Source of the DNA: an uncultured bacterium | GTDB taxonomy: Bacteria > Desulfobacterota > WTBG01 | Direction of reading: 5' to 3' | NCBI GenBank assembly: GCA_938024025.1 | Contig: CALJBY010000187.1 | Span: 1 to 12,185, forward strand | Length of the DNA stretch: 12,185 nt | Part shown: positions 6,059 through 12,185 of the stretch, piece by piece | Layout: each line of letters begins with the position of its first letter | Numbering within the stretch: position 1 is the stretch's first letter | Position numbers and translations under genes: made by a program | Notes under the pieces: model-generated | The model's database searches: none | Told to the model about the DNA's origin: nothing | Seen by the model: only the letters and a program-made list of their open reading frames with translations

Positions 6059-7453
6059 TTATCCTTTACGACTGCTTTTCCTGCATGACGCAACAAAACG
6101 CTGCGCCAGGGTGCTATTTGAACCGAAATGCAGATGCACATAGCTCGCCAGCACATTTTTAAAAGCAAAGCCTTCACGCAGAACCTTTGAACTACTGTTT
6201 TTTCGCAGGCTAAAAACCCTGTTTGTTGATTCGGGGATGCCCTCTATGGATGAATAGCGGAACTGATGGCCTTTTGCGGTGTCTCCCCTTGTGGTGAGTA
6301 TAGTGCTCCTTCGGGAGGTAACGGTATAGTACCCGAGAGCTGTCAACTTTTTATGCATGACGGTTGTGAAGGGAAAGAGACCAACCATTTTATGGGTTTT
6401 CCTATCGAAGCCATTAATCTTTTTACCCAGGTACATCAATCCACCACACTCCCCGTAAATAGTGCCGCCCCTGTCGGCAAATCGTTTAATCACCTTTAGA
6501 AGTTCACGGTTTGCCGCTAAATCAGGGGCAAACAGCTCAGGATAGCCACCCCCCAGATAAATACCATCCACGTCGTCAGGTAAAGAAACATCCGTCAAGG
6601 GGCTGAAGTAGGTAAGGTGAGCTCCCCAGTGCCTGAGAAGGTCCAGGTTATCCTGATAGTAAAAGCAGAAGGCCTTATCATAGGCAACAGCAATCCGTAC
6701 AGGAGCGGGTTCGTGGGAATCACCGCCCGCTTGTGCCGGTTGGGGAAGGGTGCCCTGGAAAGAAACCGGTGAAGCCATCTTCACCAGAAGATCCAGATCA
6801 ATGTGGCGCTCGACCAGATCTGTAATTCTTCGTATAAACGTTCTGTCCAGACTGTTTTCTTTGGTAGTGAGAAGACCCAGGTGGCGTTCGGGTATACTGA
6901 CAGTGTCATCGGGAGGGAGATAGCCCAGCACCCGCGCTCCGCATTTCTCTTCAATGACCTGTTTCAGCCACTCATAGTGATCTTTACTGCCCACCCGGTT
7001 AAGAATAACACCTGCTATCCTGATCTGCTTATCATACTGCTCAAAACCAGAAACGACGGCGGCGACACTGCGTGACATACCCCTGGCATCAACCACTAAA
7101 ATAACCGGTGCCTTAAGCAGCTTCGCCATATGGGCGGTACTGCCATCCTCACGGGCACTGCGTGATCCATCATAGAGCCCCATCACACCTTCAACGAGAG
7201 AGATATCCTTATCCCGGCTATGCTGCAGAAATAGTGCGCGATTATAGGATGTATCGAGCATCCAGCTGTCCAGGTTCCTCGATGGTACTTTACAGACCAG
7301 CTCATGGTAGCCGGGGTCAATGAAATCAGGCCCAACCTTGAAGGGCTGGATGGACATCCCCCTTTTTCTTAGAGCGGACATAATACCGATGGTAATGGTT
7401 GTCTTACCGACACCGCTATGGGTCCCGGCTATCACGAGCACAGCACTTGACAC
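6059..7453 (-). CDS. cbiA: Cobyrinic acid a,c-diamide synthase (CbiA)
   Basis: Glutamine- and ATP-dependent amidase that converts cobyrinic acid (or its cobalt(II) form) to the a,c-diamide. The 464 residues have the usual two-domain order. The N-terminal synthetase domain shows a P-loop AGTHSGVGKTT at 9-19, FKVGPDFIDPGYH at 38-50 and VEGVMGLYDG at 87-96. The C-terminal glutaminase-like domain shows YLGGGYPELF at 299-308, YGECGGLMYLG with nucleophile Cys336, GHQFRYS at 395-401 and ASYVHLHF with His440/His442. These are CbiA rather than CbiP signatures, so both amidases are present in the window. The start is GTG at 7451-7453, four nt after the cobD stop, with GGAG about 10 nt upstream. Its 3' end abuts bzaD, marking where the corrin genes give way to the lower-ligand genes. 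Confidence 0.97.
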   Translation of the reverse strand: MSSAVLVIAGTHSGVGKTTITIGIMSALRKRGMSIQPFKVGPDFIDPGYHELVCKVPSRNLDSWMLDTSYNRALFLQHSRDKDISLVEGVMGLYDGSRSAREDGSTAHMAKLLKAPVILVVDARGMSRSVAAVVSGFEQYDKQIRIAGVILNRVGSKDHYEWLKQVIEEKCGARVLGYLPPDDTVSIPERHLGLLTTKENSLDRTFIRRITDLVERHIDLDLLVKMASPVSFQGTLPQPAQAGGDSHEPAPVRIAVAYDKAFCFYYQDNLDLLRHWGAHLTYFSPLTDVSLPDDVDGIYLGGGYPELFAPDLAANRELLKVIKRFADRGGTIYGECGGLMYLGKKINGFDRKTHKMVGLFPFTTVMHKKLTALGYYTVTSRRSTILTTRGDTAKGHQFRYSSIEGIPESTNRVFSLRKNSSSKVLREGFAFKNVLASYVHLHFGSNSTLAQRFVASCRKSSRKG

Positions 7454-7457
7454 TTTC

Positions 7458-8528
7458 TTAACGCTCCACTATATGCCTTATTTCCTTGATGAGCAGTTCG
7501 TTTTGCTTTCTCTTCTTAACTGCCACCCGTATAAATTTATTGCTCAGACCCCTGAATGAGCGACAGTCCCTTACAAGTATCCCCTTCTTCGCCAATCCTT
7601 CATAAAGCCTACCCGATGTGAGTCCCTTCCTCGTTATCTTTGATAAGATAAAGTTAGTGGCGGAGGAATAGGGCTGTAACCCCTCTATGTCCGCCAACTG
7701 GGAAAAAAGATAGGGGCGTTCCCGTTCAATAAACCGTTTAGTCTTCACCCTGAAGGGTTCATCAGCTAAACACCTGATCCCGGCTTTTTGGGCAAAGGTG
7801 TTAACCGACCAGGGTTCCTTGTGCAGATTAATTACTGCAGTCATCGCCGAAGGGGCAAGGAGGTACCCCAAGCGCAGCCCCGGTATGCCAAAGAATTTTG
7901 TCATGGACCTGAGGATAATGAGGCCTTTCTGCTTTCTAACCTGATGCGCACGTGAGTGGTTGTCAGAAAAGTCCATAAATGCTTCATCCACAACTACCAC
8001 TACTCCTCTTTTTCCCGCCGCCTTGATCAGGGAGTCAATCTCATCCTTTCCCGTAAGCACTCCCGTTGGATTACCGGGATTGCAGAGGTAAAGGATATCT
8101 ACACCGGAAAGAAGGGGAATAATTTCCTCTGGGTCTATCCTGAAGTTGGTTTTTTCTTTGAGATCAATAGATTCTATTGTGCATCCCATGGAGGTGAGGC
8201 TCCGCTCATATTCACCAAAGGTAGGGTTAACTATCAATGCAACGCGTGGTTTTAAAGCCCGGGGAATAAGGTAGATGAGTTCAGTCGAGCCGTTTCCCAC
8301 GACAATGTTTTTCTCCCCAACACCATTCTCGTGGGCAAGTGCCTTTGCAAGGTCCGTACAGGGGGTGTCCGGGTAGTGAAGTAGTGTCCCGGCTTCTCTG
8401 TGGAAAAGGGAGCGGATCCCCGGGGGAAATCCCAGGGGGTTACAATTAGAGCTAAAATCGAGCACCCCATCTTCGTCCAGGCTATACTTGTGGGCAATTT
8501 CTCTGATATTGCCACCGTGAACTTGCAT
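7458..8528 (-). CDS. cobD: L-threonine-O-3-phosphate decarboxylase (CobD), PLP-dependent
   Basis: Class I aminotransferase-fold decarboxylase that makes (R)-1-amino-2-propanol O-2-phosphate, the linker CbiB attaches to cobyric acid. In the 356-residue form it starts MQVHGGNIREIA, followed by DFSSNCNPLG, a typical CobD N-terminus. PLP-site features are GNGSTELIY near 78-86, CNPGNPTG at 149-156, VDEAF with Asp181, SMTKFF with the Schiff-base Lys211 and GLRLGY with Arg219. The frame is open for 19 more codons, to 8585, but that part lies in the cbiB coding region; the ATG at 8526-8528 overlaps the cbiB stop as TAATG, with GAGGG about 10 nt upstream, so I use it. Histidinol-phosphate aminotransferase (HisC) is the close relative it could be confused with; neighbouring cbiB and cobC argue strongly for CobD. 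Confidence 0.93.
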   Translation of the reverse strand: MQVHGGNIREIAHKYSLDEDGVLDFSSNCNPLGFPPGIRSLFHREAGTLLHYPDTPCTDLAKALAHENGVGEKNIVVGNGSTELIYLIPRALKPRVALIVNPTFGEYERSLTSMGCTIESIDLKEKTNFRIDPEEIIPLLSGVDILYLCNPGNPTGVLTGKDEIDSLIKAAGKRGVVVVVDEAFMDFSDNHSRAHQVRKQKGLIILRSMTKFFGIPGLRLGYLLAPSAMTAVINLHKEPWSVNTFAQKAGIRCLADEPFRVKTKRFIERERPYLFSQLADIEGLQPYSSATNFILSKITRKGLTSGRLYEGLAKKGILVRDCRSFRGLSNKFIRVAVKKRKQNELLIKEIRHIVER

Positions 8529-9481
8529 TATCCAAAAACCCTCAGCACGAGTAAGCATAAAAGAAGCATGAGTAGAGAAGCACAATACATCATTCTAACC
8601 GCATCCCCTATAGTGTGCTCATTAAGTGGCACGCCTTTATTACCCAAAAAGTGGGTCGTTCTGGCTATGCCACCGTAGTAATTGGTTCCCCCTAACTGTA
8701 TCTTAAGGGCACCTGCAACGGCAGATTCCGGATACCCACTGTTGGGGCTCGCATGCTTTGAAGCATCTCGCACCATTGTCCTCATCGCATTCCTCCAATC
8801 CTTACCTAATAGGAAGGCACCTGTTACCAGGAGGAAGCCTGTAATGCGGGCCGGAAGATAGTTTGCCAGGTCATCACAGCGTGCTGATGCCCAGCCGAAA
8901 TCACAATACTTCTCATCCTTGTAGCCTACCATTGAGTCGAGTGTGTTAACCGCTTTGTAAGACATGGCGAGTGGTGCTCCCCCGAGCAGGACAAAAAAGA
9001 GGGGGGCAACGATGCCATCCGATGTGTTTTCAGCAACCGTTTCAACGGTGGCACGGACCATCTCTTCACGCGACAGGGTCTCTGTATCTCTTCCCACAAT
9101 GTTAGCAAGGTGTTTGCGCGCACCGGCTTTGTCGTTATCGGCAAGTGCACGCCTCACCGCCTGGGCTGCTTTTCCTAATGACTTGAGGGAAAGCGAAAAA
9201 AAAACAATGATAGCGGTAAGACTAAAACCACAATACCCGTTAATAGCATAGGCACCGTAGAGAAGCACCCATATCGTGCTATAGGTAAAGATGATTACAC
9301 TGAGGACGAGCAGAATGCCCCCTGTTTTTTCACTCATCCTGCCAGGACAAACGGTTCTCAAAAGAGCTTCAAGACGGGCAATCAATCTTCCTATGAGCCT
9401 AATGGGATGGAATGACCACTCAGGATCACCGACAATAAGATCCAGAATAAATGCCGCTGTTAATCCTAATGGAGCTATCAT
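8528..9481 (-). CDS. cbiB: Adenosylcobinamide-phosphate synthase (CbiB), membrane protein
   Basis: Integral membrane enzyme that joins aminopropanol phosphate (from CobD) to adenosylcobyric acid, giving adenosylcobinamide phosphate. The 317 residues show the family landmarks. Near the N-terminus are DLIVGDPEW and HPIRLIGRLI. The central region has ENTSDGIVAPLFF, then GGAPLAMSYKAVNTLDSMVGY, and later SPNSGYPESAVAGAL and IQLGGTNYYGG. Several hydrophobic stretches (about 3-16, 53-95, 155-175, 215-228 and the last 20 residues) fit a polytopic inner-membrane protein. The ATG lies one nt after the cobC stop (TGATATG) and no clear ribosome site precedes it, so re-initiation after cobC is likely. The stop overlaps the start of cobD by one base. 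Confidence 0.96.
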   Translation of the reverse strand: MIAPLGLTAAFILDLIVGDPEWSFHPIRLIGRLIARLEALLRTVCPGRMSEKTGGILLVLSVIIFTYSTIWVLLYGAYAINGYCGFSLTAIIVFFSLSLKSLGKAAQAVRRALADNDKAGARKHLANIVGRDTETLSREEMVRATVETVAENTSDGIVAPLFFVLLGGAPLAMSYKAVNTLDSMVGYKDEKYCDFGWASARCDDLANYLPARITGFLLVTGAFLLGKDWRNAMRTMVRDASKHASPNSGYPESAVAGALKIQLGGTNYYGGIARTTHFLGNKGVPLNEHTIGDAVRMMYCASLLMLLLCLLVLRVFG

Positions 9482-9482
9482 A

Positions 9483-10082
9483 TCAGCCGTTTACTAGTTT
9501 GATTACAGGGCCATCATCATAATAATCGATTATATTCAAACAGCCGTAATCCTGGTCTATCCGGGGAAGTAAATGCAAATCTAAATTGAGGGCATGAAAC
9601 AGGATCACCCGGTTTACGCCGCCATGTGCCAGGAGGAGTATGTTTTTCCCCTTCCACTCCTTAAGAAGTGTGGAAAGCTTATCCATTACCCTCGTCTGTA
9701 AATCCTTGAAGCTCTCCCCGTCCTTAATATGACTGTAGGCCAAATCCTGTAACCTGAGCTTGTATTCCTCGGGGTAGCGCTCCATTATTTCGTCCCTGGT
9801 CATTCCCTCCCAAATGCCTAGATGTATTTCCCGGAATTCCGGGCAGGGAACGTGCTGCGCTTCATGTAAGCTTCCTATGATCTCAGCGCCCTTTCTGGAT
9901 CTTAACAAATCACTGCAAAAAATGGCATTGAGGTCATCATTCATCAACCGGTCTCTTAAGGTTGTCATCTGCTCGACACCGTTTTCTGTGATATCCACAT
10001 CCATGTGCCCGATGAACCTGAATTCCGAACTGGTTGTCGTTTCGCCATGACGTGCCAGATAGAGTCGTGTTCTTTCTTCCAT
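9483..10082 (-). CDS. cobC: Alpha-ribazole phosphatase-like histidine phosphatase (CobC)
   Basis: A 199-residue histidine phosphatase of the phosphoglycerate mutase-like superfamily. The phosphate-accepting motif is LARHGET with His12, followed by RxxGHMDVDIT where many relatives have NxxxRxQGxxDxPLT. Further motifs are FCSDLLRSRKGAEII (Arg61, Arg63), FREIHLGIWEGM with Glu85 and Glu92, and LLLAHGGVNR with the second catalytic His153. In cobamide pathways CobC removes the 5'-phosphate from alpha-ribazole phosphate, or from the cobamide phosphate that CobS makes. Placement between cobS and cbiB supports this job over a general phosphatase or mutase. The ATG start has GAGG about 8 nt upstream, and 37 nt separate it from cobS. 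The phosphatase fold is certain; the substrate follows from context. Confidence 0.9.
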   Translation of the reverse strand: MEERTRLYLARHGETTTSSEFRFIGHMDVDITENGVEQMTTLRDRLMNDDLNAIFCSDLLRSRKGAEIIGSLHEAQHVPCPEFREIHLGIWEGMTRDEIMERYPEEYKLRLQDLAYSHIKDGESFKDLQTRVMDKLSTLLKEWKGKNILLLAHGGVNRVILFHALNLDLHLLPRIDQDYGCLNIIDYYDDGPVIKLVNG

Positions 10083-10119
10083 AGTAGAGTCCTCAGGGTA
10101 AAGTAGTGTAATAGTGTGG

Positions 10120-10857
10120 CTAGAAAATCACCAGTAGCAAAAGCAAAACTAACACTTCTGTAATTTCTGTGGCTGCCCCTAAGATGTCACCGGTAACACC
10201 ACCACAGATACGTTTAAAAAACAAGTTGTACAGCAGCATGAAGACCAGGACACCAGCGGCCACGAACATGCCCTGCACCATAAAAAGGGCAATGGCGATG
10301 ACACCGGTGACGGTTGAAGCCAAAACAAGCGTCAGTACCGTTGCCTGTTCAGTAAAAGGGAAACCAAGCCCCCTGGTAAGGCCAGCGTATTCGGCGGCAT
10401 AGGCGAGCATCACCTGTGCCCACCGTCCCATAACCGGCATCAGTAACAGTGCCTTATTTTTAAGAGACGGGGGGAGGGCCAGGATCATAACATATTTGAG
10501 TACAATAACTAAACAAATGCTTACTACCCCCATGACCCCTACACTGGTGTCCTTCATCACCTTCAGTTTCCCCTCCCGGTCTTTCCCACTTGCAACGGCA
10601 TCAGTAGTATCGGCGAGGGCATCAAGGTGCATTGATCCGGTTATAACCACCAGCACAGTTACGACCAGTGCATCGACCACACCAGCGGGAAGGATGGAGG
10701 AGAGCAGTATGCGGGTTGCAACAAGACACCCTCCTATAACAAAACCAACCAGAGGGAAATAGAGCATCGATTTCCCCAGGTCTTCCTCAGTAAAGGTGAT
10801 TTTCTTTTTGAGCGGTATAATCGTGAGAAACTGGAGGGCAAGAATAAATCTTCGCAT
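10120..10857 (-). CDS. cobS: Adenosylcobinamide-GDP ribazoletransferase (cobamide synthase, CobS)
   Basis: Membrane enzyme that joins the activated cobinamide (AdoCbi-GDP, from CobU) to alpha-ribazole or its phosphate (from CobT), the step that installs the lower ligand. The 245 residues begin ALQFLTIIPL, and the family signature follows: LGKSMLYFPLVG at 27-38, then MHLDALADTTDA and KVMKDTSVGVMGV near 76-114. The Asp-rich stretch is the presumed metal/substrate site. Long hydrophobic segments throughout fit a polytopic inner-membrane protein. The ATG overlaps the cobT stop as TAATG, so the base-activating enzyme and the synthase are translationally coupled. Confidence 0.96.
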   Translation of the reverse strand: MRRFILALQFLTIIPLKKKITFTEEDLGKSMLYFPLVGFVIGGCLVATRILLSSILPAGVVDALVVTVLVVITGSMHLDALADTTDAVASGKDREGKLKVMKDTSVGVMGVVSICLVIVLKYVMILALPPSLKNKALLLMPVMGRWAQVMLAYAAEYAGLTRGLGFPFTEQATVLTLVLASTVTGVIAIALFMVQGMFVAAGVLVFMLLYNLFFKRICGGVTGDILGAATEITEVLVLLLLLVIF

Positions 10858-11915
10858 TACCTGACGGCCTTCCTTACACCTGCTTCCTCAAAGGTCAAAA
10901 CGCCACGGAGAACCTTAACCCCGGCATCAATCACCGTGATTCCCAGTGCCGCACCGGTACCTTCCCCCAGCCGCATGGAGAGATCCAGGAGGGGTTGCAG
11001 CTGCAGCCATTTGAGCAGGACACTGTGCCCGGGTTCTACCGACTTATGGGCGGCAAAAAGGTAGTCCTTGATACGGGGATTGAGAGAGACCGCAACAAGA
11101 GCAGCAGCACTGGAAATAAAACCATCTATGACAACTGGTATGCGGTGCAGTGCAGCACCAATAATTAAACCTGCAATACCTGCGATCTCAAACCCACCTA
11201 CTTTAGCCAGCACATCCAGTGGATCAGCTGGATCCGGCTGGTTACGGTGAATCGCATCTTTTATTACCTGTATCTTGGCAGTTAAAATGGTGTCACTGAT
11301 GCCGGTTCCTCTCCCGGTTACCAACTCCACCCCCTGTCCGGTCAAAACGGCTGTTAGTGCACTGCTGGGAGTCGTATTTCCTATTCCCATATCACCTGTC
11401 CCAACAATGGTGACCTGTTGTGCTTTTAAATCAGCTGCAACCGCTGCCCCGGTCATGAGCCCCTGCAGGGCCTCTTCACGGCTCATGGCAGGTTCCATTC
11501 TCATATTTTTTGTCCCGTGAGCAATCTTCTTCAGTAAAAGACCTTCACTCGGTTGTAGATCAGCGGCAACCCCCATATCAACCACTATCACCTTAGCACC
11601 AACGTGTCTGGCTAAAACATTTATTCCAGCACCACCCCTGATAAAATTAGCAACCATCTCTTGAGTAACATCCTGGGGGAATGCGCTCACACCTTCTTCG
11701 ACAACGCCGTGATCACCGGCAAAGACCACTATGGTCTTGTGAGTGAGTTCAGGCTCCATGGTACCGGTAATGGCAACAATCCGTTGAGCACATTCTTCCA
11801 AGCGGCCAAGACTGCCCCGGGGAATTGCCATGGTGTCCAATCGTTCCCGAGCCTTTTCAAACAACTCCTGAGAAGGGGGTTCAATTGCATCCAGTAATGC
11901 CTGTAACTGTTTCAT
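10857..11915 (-). CDS. cobT: Nicotinate-nucleotide:benzimidazole phosphoribosyltransferase (CobT)
   Basis: Cytosolic enzyme that transfers phosphoribose from nicotinate mononucleotide to the lower-ligand base, giving the alpha-ribotide for CobS. The 352 residues match the usual ~350. Motifs are IPRGSLGRLEE at 31-41, FAGDHGVVEEGVSAFP at 65-80, VANFIRGGAGIN near 88-99, VVDMGVAAD at 111-119, VGTGDMGIGNTT at 171-182 and GFISSAAAL at 265-273. RLGEGTGAAL carries the expected catalytic Glu318 (Glu317 in Salmonella). The ATG at 11913-11915 has AAAGG about 10 nt upstream. It is separated from cobU by 185 nt holding the second REP-like repeat, and its stop overlaps cobS. Which base it uses cannot be read from the sequence, but bzaF/bzaC/bzaD in the same operon point to a methoxylated benzimidazole. 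Confidence 0.97.
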   Translation of the reverse strand: MKQLQALLDAIEPPSQELFEKARERLDTMAIPRGSLGRLEECAQRIVAITGTMEPELTHKTIVVFAGDHGVVEEGVSAFPQDVTQEMVANFIRGGAGINVLARHVGAKVIVVDMGVAADLQPSEGLLLKKIAHGTKNMRMEPAMSREEALQGLMTGAAVAADLKAQQVTIVGTGDMGIGNTTPSSALTAVLTGQGVELVTGRGTGISDTILTAKIQVIKDAIHRNQPDPADPLDVLAKVGGFEIAGIAGLIIGAALHRIPVVIDGFISSAAALVAVSLNPRIKDYLFAAHKSVEPGHSVLLKWLQLQPLLDLSMRLGEGTGAALGITVIDAGVKVLRGVLTFEEAGVRKAVR

Positions 11916-11949
11916 GCTTATAAAACCTTTACTGGTAGCGAGTCAAGAG

Positions 11950-12050
11950 TTCTAATCAAACATGTTTGACATTTCGGTAGGAGCACATTCATGCGCGACG
12001 AATTCGCGGCTTAAAGCCGCTCCTACCATAACTATATCTGACAGAGAAAT
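11950..12050. repeat. REP-like repeat, copy 2 (inside the operon, cobU-cobT gap)
   Basis: This is the direct-orientation partner of 334-434, offset by 11,616 bp, with 9 mismatches by eye. The core inverted pair lies at 11976-12027 and keeps the perfect 9-bp outer arms and the GCGGCTT/AAGCCGC inner hairpin. In the other inner hairpin one G is replaced by A (GCACAT versus ATGCGC); in the minus-strand RNA this leaves a G-U pair, so the stem survives in the cobU-cobT transcript. The remaining 185-nt gap (11916-12100) holds no gene or riboswitch that I can see. In an mRNA this structure could partly stop polymerase or block 3'-5' exonucleases, lowering or separating the levels of cobU and cobT messages; that is inference. 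Confidence 0.88.
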
Positions 12051-12100
12051 AACAGAAGCACACCTTTAATTAAATTGACAGTATCTGGTGCCGGGAGATT

Positions 12101-12185
12101 CTATTTCCCCTTTAATTTCATTGGAATGCCGGAAACAAGAAAATAGACCTCATCTGCCTCGGAAGCAACCTGCTGGTTGGCCTTA
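12101..12185 (-). CDS. cobU: Adenosylcobinamide kinase / guanylyltransferase (CobU/CobP), C-terminal end (partial)
   Basis: The last 27 residues of a minus-strand gene that continues past the right edge, ending at TAG 12101-12103. The reading NQQVASEADEVYFLVSGIP followed by MKLK matches the very conserved CobU C-terminus (N-Q-xx-A-xx-ADEVY-xx-V-x-G-I-P-xx-LK). CobU phosphorylates adenosylcobinamide and adds GMP to give AdoCbi-GDP, the partner substrate for CobS, which fits the genes that follow. The call rests on a short segment, but motif and context agree well. It may share a transcript with cobT despite the 185-nt gap and repeat. Confidence 0.85.
   Translation of the reverse strand, partial: KANQQVASEADEVYFLVSGIPMKLKGK

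Noticed and set aside
6025..6177. N-terminal 51-codon extension of the radical SAM gene
   Set aside because: It lies inside the cbiA coding region in another frame and has no family-like sequence. The typical first strand begins at the ATG at 6022-6024, after cbiA ends.
8529..8585. N-terminal 19-codon extension of cobD
   Set aside because: It lies inside cbiB; the ATG in the TAATG overlap with a GAGGG upstream gives the normal CobD N-terminus.
11917..11946. Promoter-like pair before cobT on the minus strand (TTGACT, 18-nt spacer, TATAAG)
   Set aside because: The -10-like box ends one base before the cobT ATG and overlaps the region after its ribosome site, so a start point would fall inside the gene and remove the AAAGG.
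11916..12100. Cobalamin riboswitch in the cobU-cobT gap
   Set aside because: No B12-box-like conserved core is visible in either direction; the gap is largely taken up by the REP-like repeat.

Overview
The window holds most of a cobamide (vitamin B12-type) biosynthesis operon read entirely on the minus strand. It also holds the 3' end of an unrelated plus-strand gene at the left edge. In transcription order (right to left) the operon reads: cobU (3' end only), a REP-like repeat, cobT, cobS, cobC, cbiB, cobD, cbiA, bzaD, bzaC, bzaF, cbiP. Gaps inside the cobT-cbiP block are at most 64 nt, and several stop and start codons overlap, so this block is very probably one transcript.

The left part of the operon carries three genes that look like an anaerobic lower-ligand pathway. 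These are a ThiC paralogue fitting 5-hydroxybenzimidazole synthase (BzaF), a SAM-dependent O-methyltransferase (BzaC) and a radical SAM protein with an N-terminal B12-binding-like domain (BzaD). They sit between corrin amidation genes (cbiA on one side, cbiP on the other). The nucleotide-loop and aminopropanol-arm genes (cobT, cobS, cobC, cbiB, cobD) lie upstream. Taken together, the locus predicts AIR -> 5-hydroxybenzimidazole -> 5-methoxybenzimidazole -> probably 5-methoxy-6-methylbenzimidazole. CobT would activate this base and CobS would join it to the CobU-activated cobinamide made by CbiA, CbiP, CbiB and CobD. No second radical SAM gene (bzaE), which the known pathway needs to reach 5,6-dimethylbenzimidazole, is present here.

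Two copies of a ~101-bp repeat (9 mismatches by eye) lie in direct orientation 11.6 kb apart. One sits just past the 3' end of the operon and the other between cobU and cobT. Each contains a 52-bp inverted pair of REP-like units that begin GTAG. No transposase, RNA gene or CRISPR array is visible. The cobalamin riboswitch often found before such operons, if there is one, must lie beyond the right edge.

Organism: the oxygen-independent benzimidazole route and the 2-hydroxyacyl-CoA dehydratase-family neighbour both point to an anaerobic bacterium of moderate GC content. BzaF-type (single-protein) pathways are best known from Desulfobacterota/Geobacter-like lineages, but the sequence alone does not fix the phylum.
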